Source: CATOSP01 sp965197545
GTDB lineage: Bacteria; Chloroflexota; Dehalococcoidia; Lucifugimonadales; UBA3495
Assembly (NCBI GenBank): GCA_965197545.1
Contig: CBDANJ010000007.1
Coordinates: 1,178,001-1,242,000 of the forward strand
DNA length: 64,000 nt
Direction: 5' to 3'
Made by a program: the position numbers and the translations under genes. Shown in pieces: positions 58,346 through 64,000 of this stretch. The notes beneath the pieces were generated by a model. That model was given only the letters and a program-made list of their open reading frames with translations, had not been told where the DNA came from and did not search any database. Every line of letters starts with the position of its first letter. The stretch's first letter is position 1.

Positions 58346-59164
58346 CTAAGCTGACCCCAAATACGCGTAGCTGGACGCCAGGTTGTCGAACACCTGCTGG
58401 TCCGGAGGGATCTCCATGACGGCGGCGCCCTCGTAGCCCTTTTGGTCCAAGATCTCCTGCATCTTCAAGCAGTCCAGATCGCCAGTGTCCACGCTGGGGA
58501 GCGCCGCGCCGTGGCGGGCCTGTTTGAAGTGGACGATCTTGACCATGTCCAGCGGCAACGCCTCTAGCTCGGCGAGAGGATCGCTGTCTGGGTGGCGGCG
58601 AAGTTGGTTTGTAGGGTCGGGGCATAAGCCGAGGTATGCCCCCTGTTCAGGAGTGAGGCGCGCCCGGGCCTCACGAGTTAACAGAGCCATGCTGCGCAGC
58701 GGTTGTCCGGAGTTTTCCACGGACAGGATGACGCCCTGATTCGCGGCTTCCCGTGCGAGATCGGCCAGACCCAGCGCCTCGCCGGGGAGGTCGGCGGCCT
58801 GTTCCCAGGGCTCGGCGGTGGTGTTGGGGTCCACCATGCGCAGGTGCGGCGTGTCTCTGCCGACGATCTTGGCGGCCTCAAGCGCGGCCTGGAACTGTTC
58901 GCCCGCTGGGGTGGCTTCTTCGGTGAGGCAGGGGTAAGCCATTGCCAGGTCGAAGGTTATGTCGGGGAATGAGTCGACCACAACCTGCAATCGAGGCAGG
59001 ACCGGCCTCCACTCCGTTCCCTCGCCAGCCTCACAATCTCCTAGGCAGGTCTGACGTAGCTCAACATGCCGGGCGCCTCGGCTTCGGGCCTCCTGGATGA
59101 GTGTTCCGAGGTCCTGATCGGCCAGTTGCAGCCGCCAGGAATTTGTTATCGCTCCAGGAATCAT
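58346..59164 (-). CDS. Xylose-isomerase-like TIM-barrel protein
   Basis: 272 residues, AGGAAGG before the ATG. A sugar-phosphate isomerase/epimerase (AP endonuclease 2) type barrel with A-R-H-V-E-L-R-Q near 29-36, V-I-L-S-V-E-N-S-G near 144-152, L-G-L-C-P-D-P-T-N near 178-186, and late M-V-K-I-V-H-F-K and V-M-E-I-P. Acidic and His residues at strand ends could bind a metal. Substrate unknown. The upstream gap to 59354 holds nothing but the pterin-dehydratase promoter. Confidence 0.85.
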   Translation of the reverse strand: MIPGAITNSWRLQLADQDLGTLIQEARSRGARHVELRQTCLGDCEAGEGTEWRPVLPRLQVVVDSFPDITFDLAMAYPCLTEEATPAGEQFQAALEAAKIVGRDTPHLRMVDPNTTAEPWEQAADLPGEALGLADLAREAANQGVILSVENSGQPLRSMALLTREARARLTPEQGAYLGLCPDPTNQLRRHPDSDPLAELEALPLDMVKIVHFKQARHGAALPSVDTGDLDCLKMQEILDQKGYEGAAVMEIPPDQQVFDNLASSYAYLGSA

Positions 59165-59331
59165 GACCTTCCTCCTGCAAAATGTGGGTAAAATATTGCT
59201 GGTTAGCCTGCGGTGTGCGCACCTTATATTAGTGCCATGCTAATGCTTTGTCACTATCGGTCAAGCGGCCAAACGGCGGTCCGCAGGTCAGGCAATGGGC
59301 AGGATCAAAGCCCGGCCAATTACAGCCCTGT

Positions 59332-59339
59332 GCTAGAAT
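59332..59339 (+). promoter_or_regulatory. Extended -10 promoter of the pterin dehydratase gene
   Basis: TGC-TAGAAT, with its -10 ending 15 nt before the ATG and AGAGGA as ribosome site in between. Confidence 0.5.
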
Positions 59340-59354
59340 TAGCCAGAGGACGAA

Positions 59355-59702
59355 ATGACCGAACTAACGAGTCAAAAATGCGTGGCATGCCGTCGCGATT
59401 CTCCGCCCGTGACCGATGTCGAGGTAGCTGAACTCGCGCCGCAGGTGCCTGACTGGGACATGGTTATAGAAGAGGGAATCCGCAAGCTTGACCGCGTCTT
59501 CCGTTTCAAGGACTTCGAGCAGGCATTGAGCTTCACCAAGGCAGTAGGCGAAGCCGCTGATTTGGAAGGACATCATCCCAGGCTTGTGACCGAGTGGGGT
59601 CGGGTCAAGGTGACCTGGTGGACCCACAAGATAAGAGACCTACACGTCAACGATTTCATTATGGCCGCCAAGTCCGACGCCATATTCCAGAGGACAGCAT
59701 GA
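59355..59702 (+). CDS. Pterin-4a-carbinolamine dehydratase-like protein
   Basis: 115 residues. The family recycles 4a-hydroxytetrahydrobiopterin and also acts as a cofactor-binding partner. The histidine motif E-G-H73-H74-P and the strand V-T-W-W-T-H91-K-I, then L-H-V-N-D-F-I, are conserved. The N-terminus carries C-V-A-C-R, a possible metal or redox pair. Its stop overlaps the start of an LLM oxidoreductase (ATGA), so the two are translationally coupled. No aromatic amino acid hydroxylase gene is nearby. Confidence 0.9.
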   Translation: MTELTSQKCVACRRDSPPVTDVEVAELAPQVPDWDMVIEEGIRKLDRVFRFKDFEQALSFTKAVGEAADLEGHHPRLVTEWGRVKVTWWTHKIRDLHVNDFIMAAKSDAIFQRTA

Positions 59703-60721
59703 GAGTAATATACCGCCTCCATTCCCACGATTTGAACGCGGTGGCTTCTGAAGCCTCCTGGGCAGAGGCGATGGGATACGATGGCGTATCCAGCAGCGAG
59801 ACTTCCAACGACCCTTTCATTCCCCTGATTTTGGCGGCCACCAGCACGTCCAGAGTGACATTGGAGACCAGGGTTGCCATCGCCTTTCCCAGGTCGCCGA
59901 TGGTGGTGGCCCACACCAGCCGGGACTTACAGGACCTCTCCAGAGGGAGATTCCGGCTGGGACTGGGGACGCAGGTAAAGGGCCATATTGAAAGGCGCTT
60001 TTCCACTCTGTGGGAGCCGCCGGGTCCCAGGCTCCGGGAATACGTGGAGTCCCTGCGGCACATCTGGGACTGTTGGGCGAACGGCTCCAGGCTCGACTAC
60101 CAGGGTAAACATTACCAGTTTTCGCTAATGACTCCGTTCTTTAATCCGGGGCCGTCGGCGTATGAGCCTCCCCAAGTGTTCACAGGGGCGGTCAACGGCT
60201 ATAACTGCCGGGTCGCGGGAGAGGTGTGCGACGGCCTCATGCTTCACAGTCTCACCTCGGCGGAATATGTGCGTGATATCGTGCGGCCCGGTGTGGCCCA
60301 GGGAGCGGAGAAGGCGGAACGTCCGGAGTCTGACATCAAGGTAAGCGGCGGGGGATTTATCATCACCGGTCCCAACCAGTCCAGTATCCGGGAAGCCAAG
60401 GCCGAAGTCCGGAGGCGAATCGCGTTCTATGCTTCGACCCGCACCTACTTCCCCGTACTGGAATGCCACGGATTCAACGAGATCGGTCCGCAACTCCACC
60501 AGATGTCACTGCGAGGCGAATGGGCGGAAATGGGGGAGCTTATCAGCGATGAAATGCTCGATGCCTTTGCCGTCATCGGCGAGTATGACGAGATAGCCGA
60601 CAAGTACCTGGAAAGGTATAGCGGTCTATTGGATGAGATGAGCCTGTCCTTAACGACCAGCGAACCGGTGGAAGAAGCCCAGCTAAGGAGGATCATCAGC
60701 CGGTTCCACGAAGCGGACTAA
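59699..60721 (+). CDS. LLM-class flavin/F420-dependent oxidoreductase
   Basis: 340 residues from ATG 59699, overlapping the dehydratase stop by 4 nt. Luciferase-like barrel: G-Y-D-G-V-S-S-S-E-T near 27-36 replaces the usual E-H. V-A-I-A-F-P-R-S-P-M near 60-69, L-S-R-G-R-F-R-L-G-L-G-T-Q near 83-95 and a late A-F-A-V-I-G near 288 follow. This is the F420-type subgroup. The substrate is unknown; coupling to a pterin-dehydratase-like gene is unusual and may mark one pathway. Confidence 0.88.
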   Translation: MRVIYRLHSHDLNAVASEASWAEAMGYDGVSSSETSNDPFIPLILAATSTSRVTLETRVAIAFPRSPMVVAHTSRDLQDLSRGRFRLGLGTQVKGHIERRFSTLWEPPGPRLREYVESLRHIWDCWANGSRLDYQGKHYQFSLMTPFFNPGPSAYEPPQVFTGAVNGYNCRVAGEVCDGLMLHSLTSAEYVRDIVRPGVAQGAEKAERPESDIKVSGGGFIITGPNQSSIREAKAEVRRRIAFYASTRTYFPVLECHGFNEIGPQLHQMSLRGEWAEMGELISDEMLDAFAVIGEYDEIADKYLERYSGLLDEMSLSLTTSEPVEEAQLRRIISRFHEAD

Positions 60722-60875
60722 TCCCGTCGTCCTGAACCGAGTCTATTAGACCCTTTCCCGGACGAGTCCAACCTCGGTCTGAACGGTTTCCACGTGTGGG
60801 AGTCGAGAGAGGGTTCGGTTCCCACATGCCGTTCTTCCTCAGCCCCTTGAGTTGTTAGTTCCATTAGGAGGAGAC

Positions 60876-61036
60876 ATGGTAGCGGCTCAACCGCGGTTTT
60901 TATGGCTAGTACATCGTCGTCTGCGGATTCCTTAGTCAAGGCATGAGAGTCGGGCTAGGGCCGCAGACCTTTGGCTTCTTCTTCAAGCCTATGGCTGAGG
61001 AGTTGGGCTGGAGCCGCTCCATGCTCACCGGTGGGC
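60876..61036 (+). pseudogene. MFS transporter remnant (frameshift and internal stop)
   Basis: AGGAGGAGAC precedes an ATG at 60876. The first frame gives Q-P-R-F; the following sequence continues in a second frame as Y-G-stop-Y-I-V-V-C-G-F-L-S-Q-G. It then reads G-P-Q-T-F-G-F-F-F-K-P-M-A-E-E-L-G-W-S-R-S-M-L, the N-terminus of a major-facilitator (OFA/MCT-type) transporter. One base is missing after R-F, and a TGG has become TAG. The match ends near the IS630 fragment at about 61037, so the rest has been lost. Confidence 0.7.
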
Positions 61037-61132
61037 TCATGATTCGTGATCTCGTAGGTGTTGCTCCCGCTCCTCCCCGGTCAGGTCCACGACGTACTTG
61101 ATGGCTGGCATGGCAACAACCTCTCCGAACAT
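61037..61132 (-). mobile_element. IS630-family transposase N-terminal fragment
   Basis: A short frame (ATG 61132 or 61111, stop 61037) encodes P-A-I-K-Y-V-V-D-L-T-G-E-E-R-E, the typical N-terminus of IS630 transposases. The homology ends within about 20 residues. It abuts the MFS remnant, indicating insertion followed by deletion. A probable IS630/Tc1-type MITE lies 1.1 kb to the right. Confidence 0.55.
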
Positions 61133-61202
61133 GATTATGCCTCAACTATACCAACCTTCAGCCTTGTATCATAACTAAACGGAGAAAGCACTAGAAAAGA
61201 AA

Positions 61203-62225
61203 TTGAAACTCATTACACTCATTACAATTGTACTCGTTGTTGGCGTCATTTCCTGCGCCATTACGCCGACTGATACTACGCCAACGCCGGATAGCGCGCC
61301 TCCTACGCTGCGACCACAACAACCCACCCCGCCTGCCTCCGCCAGATTCACTTCGGTCAGCGTGGGTGGTGGACATGCTTGTGGTTTGACTGTCGATAAA
61401 TCCATCCTATGCTGGGGGAATGACAGTTTTGGTAAAGCCACACCGCCACAAGGTTCTTTTACATCAGTCAGCGCAGGAACGAAACATACCTGTGGGTTAA
61501 AAACAGGTGGAGCCGTAATTTGTTGGGGAAGTGACGAGATTGGTCAAGCCGCACCGCCACTGGGTTCTTATGCCTCCATCAGTGCAGGAGCCTTCCACAC
61601 GTGCGGGGTAAAGTTAGACAAGTCCGTAGTTTGTTGGGGAGATAACGATCACGGTCAAGCCACACCGTCACGTGGCACTTTCGGCTCCGTCAGCGCTGGA
61701 TTGATTCATACCTGCGGGCTTTTGACAGGTGTCGGGCGTTGGAACGGTTACGCTAGATGCTGGGGAGCAGAAGATTCTCAAAGAGAGTATCTTGATTTGA
61801 GAGTGGGACTGCCGAGCATTAACAACGGCAATTTTACTGCCGTCAGCGCTGGTGGTTTATACACTTGCGGGCTCCGGAGAGGCTCTGCTGTTTGCTGGGG
61901 CAGCTTTTTCTACACTCTTGGTCCTGGCAGTGAAGCACAACCGCCTGCCGCCAAGTTTTCATCCATAAGCGTGGGCCACGTTCGTACCTGTGGAGTAACG
62001 ACACAGGGTGCCTTACTTTGCTGGCATTATCACAAATACGGTGAGTATGCGCAGCTAGGAGGAACCGGTGAGTTCTCTTCCGTCAGCGTCGGCTCTTTTG
62101 GAGCAGCAGCAGCCTGCGCAGTGAGAAGTAACGGTTCCGTCACTTGTTGGACTTCCGATGAGTTGGGTGCTTTGACTCCAATTTGTATGCCGCGCTTGGG
62201 CGGGAATTGGACTAGGGACTGTTAG
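61203..62225 (+). CDS. RCC1-like repeat lipoprotein
   Basis: 340 residues from a TTG start. A hydrophobic signal (1-17) ends at Cys18 (V-I-S-C), a plausible lipobox, then a Thr/Pro-rich linker to about 48. After it come seven or so repeats of roughly 38-45 residues with the frame S-V-S-A-G-x-x-H-T-C-G-L, then C-W-G, then G-Q-A-x-P-P. This is the blade pattern of RCC1-type beta-propellers. Each blade has one Cys in H-T-C and one in C-W-G, possibly disulfide-linked outside the cell. The stop codon falls in a MITE edge. Lower GC than the surrounding genes suggests later acquisition. Confidence 0.82.
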   Translation: MKLITLITIVLVVGVISCAITPTDTTPTPDSAPPTLRPQQPTPPASARFTSVSVGGGHACGLTVDKSILCWGNDSFGKATPPQGSFTSVSAGTKHTCGLKTGGAVICWGSDEIGQAAPPLGSYASISAGAFHTCGVKLDKSVVCWGDNDHGQATPSRGTFGSVSAGLIHTCGLLTGVGRWNGYARCWGAEDSQREYLDLRVGLPSINNGNFTAVSAGGLYTCGLRRGSAVCWGSFFYTLGPGSEAQPPAAKFSSISVGHVRTCGVTTQGALLCWHYHKYGEYAQLGGTGEFSSVSVGSFGAAAACAVRSNGSVTCWTSDELGALTPICMPRLGGNWTRDC

Positions 62226-62385
62226 TACTACAGCCGCACAGGACGAACTGAAGAGTCAGGCGGCCTTGAGAATGACAATGGCCAGATACGGTTTTACGGC
62301 TCTGCCTGTAACATGACTAAGCTAAATTTAACTTTGGCGCCCGGCTGAAAGTACCGAATCAGTGAATGTGCAACTGTAGTACTAA
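62222..62385. mobile_element. 164-bp MITE with 12-bp inverted repeats, TA-flanked
   Basis: A perfect 12-bp inverted repeat (TTAGTACTACAG at 62222-62233, complement at 62374-62385). The ends can be read as TA-GTACTACAG ... CTGTAGTAC-TA, with the TA dinucleotide target of IS630/Tc1/mariner elements. It has no coding capacity. Its left edge contains the stop codon of the RCC1-like gene. The rest of the gap to 62453 is empty. Confidence 0.65.
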
Positions 62386-62453
62386 TTTGGTTCCTGGTGG
62401 CCTGGCCGGACCGGCTTCGTGTAGAGGGTCATACGAGACTTTGGGATTGTCCC

Positions 62454-63206
62454 CTACGTGTAGAGGAACTGCCAGCCCAGGGAGCCGATTTCGAACTTGA
62501 TCCTGCGGAAGGATTCCGCATAAGGGAGTCCCGTTCTCTCGGAGCTGCGGGATGCCCAATTCCTCATGCGGGCGGCCCTGTCCACCATTCTCCCACCCAT
62601 CTGGCTTGCATGTTTAGACAAGGAGTCGATCTTGTCGTCCATATGGTGTTCGATGTCCACGCAAACGTCGGGCGCTTCGCTGCCCCACAGATAGGCTTCC
62701 TTTACCCGGTGCGGTTCCAACCCTTCGCCGGTGATTTGCTCCGGGAAATGTAGGTGGCTCCAGGCATATGTGTAGGCCGCGTCCAAGGCCACCTGTCCGC
62801 TCATCCGGTGGTCCCGGTGGGTGTGGCTGACGCTGCGGTATGGGTCGATCGCCATGACCACGTCGGGCTTGTGCGTCCTGATCGCGCGGACCACCTGGCT
62901 TCGGAAAAGCATGGAGTCTTCGAGCCCGCCGTCTGGATAGGACAGGTATACGACGTCCTTTGCCCCAAGCACACCGGCTGCTTCCTGCTGTTCCCGTTCT
63001 CTGGTAGCCGCGAGATTGGGGGAGGTCATCTCACGGTCCGACGTACCCTTATCGCCATTAGTGCAAAGCACTATGACGACCTCCGTCCCGGATTCCCTGA
63101 TCCATTTGGATAGGGTGCCGCCGCATCCCCCTTCGCAATCGTCGGGATGGGGTGTGACCGCCATCGCCCGTCTGGGCGGTTCGGTGATTATTTCCATATT
63201 TAGCAT
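62454..63206 (-). CDS. PIG-L family deacetylase
   Basis: 250 residues from ATG 63206; ATG 63197 has a better-placed AAAGGA. Zinc-dependent N-deacetylase of the LmbE/PIG-L type. The metal motif P-H-P-D-D lies near 18-22, G-D-K-G-T near 53, the R-E-x-E-Q-x-x-A-A region near 70-78, and the third zinc ligand in S-H-T-H-R-D-H-R near 125-132. Typical substrates are N-acetylglucosamine conjugates, such as mycothiol or bacillithiol precursors. Substrate not shown by context. Confidence 0.92.
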   Translation of the reverse strand: MLNMEIITEPPRRAMAVTPHPDDCEGGCGGTLSKWIRESGTEVVIVLCTNGDKGTSDREMTSPNLAATREREQQEAAGVLGAKDVVYLSYPDGGLEDSMLFRSQVVRAIRTHKPDVVMAIDPYRSVSHTHRDHRMSGQVALDAAYTYAWSHLHFPEQITGEGLEPHRVKEAYLWGSEAPDVCVDIEHHMDDKIDSLSKHASQMGGRMVDRAARMRNWASRSSERTGLPYAESFRRIKFEIGSLGWQFLYT

Positions 63207-63236
63207 GGTCCTTTCTGGACTATGGGGCTGAACGGT

Positions 63237-64000
63237 CTACTGGTGGAAAACCACCATCTTTAGCTCGGTCATCTCATGCACTGCGTAGCCAGGCCCCTCC
63301 TTGCCCATTCCGCTGTCCTTAAGACCGCCGTAGGGCATGAGGTCGGCACGCCACTGGGGATGAGAGTTGATGTGGAGGTTACCCGAGTGGACCTCTTTGG
63401 CGAACCGCATGGCCCAATCAATATTTTGAGTGAAAATGCCCGCCGACAGGCCGAACCGGCTGTCGTTGGCCTTGGCGATGGCGTCGTCGATGTCGTCGAA
63501 GGCGGCGACGGCGACCGCCGGGCCGAACAGCTCTTCGCGGGATACCCTCATGTCTGCCGTGGTGTCAGCAACTACCGTGGGAGCGTGCATCGTGCCCTCG
63601 CGGTCTCCTCCGGCGATGACCCTTGCGCCGCTCTGGACGGCTTCCGATATCCACTGGCCCACCCGGTCAGCGTCGCTGGCCCGGATCATGGGGCCCATTC
63701 GCACCGCTTCGTCCAGCGGGTTGCCGGTGGAGAAGGCTTCGGTGGGAGCGACCAGGGCATCAAGAAAGTCGGCGTAAATGCGCCGGTCTGCGAACACGCG
63801 CTGGGTGGAGATGCAGACCTGACCGGCGTTGGCGAATCCGCTGGCCACGGTGGCGGCGGCGACCCGCTCCAGGTCGGCGTCGTTCATTACGATTAGGGGG
63901 CTGTTTGAACCCAGTTCCATCGTCACTTTCTTGATCCCGGCGTTGCGGCAAATGCGCTCGCCGATCTCCATGCTGCCGGTGAAGGTGATCTTTCGCACTC
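63237..64000 (-). CDS. NAD(P)-dependent aldehyde dehydrogenase, partial (5' end beyond window)
   Basis: The C-terminal 254 codons or more; the frame enters from the right edge and an internal GTG lies at 63998. Visible are I-T-F-T-G-S (cofactor loop), the general base Glu in M-E-L-G-S-N-S-P, and the catalytic Cys in A-G-Q-V-C-I-S-T. E-E-L-F-G-P and a late P-Y-G-G-L-K-D-S-G follow. It oxidises an aldehyde to an acid. The start and promoter lie outside. It ends 31 nt before the PIG-L start on the same strand. Confidence 0.93.
   Translation of the reverse strand, partial: VRKITFTGSMEIGERICRNAGIKKVTMELGSNSPLIVMNDADLERVAAATVASGFANAGQVCISTQRVFADRRIYADFLDALVAPTEAFSTGNPLDEAVRMGPMIRASDADRVGQWISEAVQSGARVIAGGDREGTMHAPTVVADTTADMRVSREELFGPAVAVAAFDDIDDAIAKANDSRFGLSAGIFTQNIDWAMRFAKEVHSGNLHINSHPQWRADLMPYGGLKDSGMGKEGPGYAVHEMTELKMVVFHQ

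Noticed and set aside
60887..60906. GCGG/CCGC hairpin with T5 as terminator
   Set aside because: It is a 4-bp stem inside the start of the MFS remnant; too weak and explained by old coding sequence.

Overview
This window is chromosomal DNA of a GC-rich bacterium. Several features point to the phylum Chloroflexota, most likely a Dehalococcoidia or SAR202-type lineage. The 16S rRNA gene reads like that group and stands alone, with no 23S gene after it. A 47-residue DUF5679 zinc-ribbon protein is present, along with several luciferase-like flavin oxidoreductases, an SCP2-type thiolase with its DUF35 partner, and many GTG/TTG starts. The assignment is by eye, and a 16S search would settle it.

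Layout. 1-3250: a lipoprotein cut by the window edge, a 149-bp MITE, a HEPN-like protein, and a complete single-gene 16S transcription unit read leftward. 3.2-6.4 kb: thiL-tsaE-tsaB, ndk and rsfS. 6.5-13.4 kb: both glutamate synthase subunits, separated by a Uma2-family gene. 13.4-23.2 kb: pyruvate kinase and accessory catabolic genes (LLM oxidoreductase, VOC protein, DUF35/thiolase pair, M20 peptidase, RidA, NUDIX). 23.4-28.3 kb: gyrB, rpsT, lexA, an NrtS-like protein, a PHP phosphoesterase and DUF5679. 28.5-34 kb: the leftward nusA-ylxR-infB-rbfA-truB operon. 34.3-36.9 kb: a cysteine operon (moeB-like plus cysK) under an Rrf2-type regulator gene. 37.5-43.4 kb: a membrane and prenyl-transferase cluster, DUF362, an OBG-like GTPase and larC. 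43.4-49.6 kb: a leftward run including SCO1664/DUF3090, YifB, an MBL hydrolase, a translin homologue, thiE and FmdB. 49.7-59.2 kb: polA, a tandem pair of retropepsin-like proteins, citE-like, folB, rpmB, rpe and argH. 59.3-64 kb: a pterin dehydratase/LLM pair, transposon debris, an RCC1-like lipoprotein, a PIG-L deacetylase and an edge-truncated aldehyde dehydrogenase.

The most notable element lies between the rrf2-like gene and the moeB-cysK operon (36131-36301). A good sigma70-type promoter drives a leader whose first AUG lies only about 4 nt from the predicted start site. It opens a 17-codon peptide with three Cys codons among five consecutive codons. Directly after its stop codon come two mutually exclusive hairpins, an antiterminator and an intrinsic terminator ending in six U. 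This has the full architecture of a cysteine-sensing transcription attenuator in front of cysteine synthase.

Other regulatory structure includes near-leaderless promoters for thiL, a NUDIX gene and an OBG-like GTPase gene. The gyrB leader carries a perfect hairpin, the nusA leader has competing hairpins, and lexA has a LexA-box-like site at its own promoter. Two MITE insertions now supply the stop codons of the genes they entered, and a small MFS/IS630 wreck lies at 60.9-61.1 kb.
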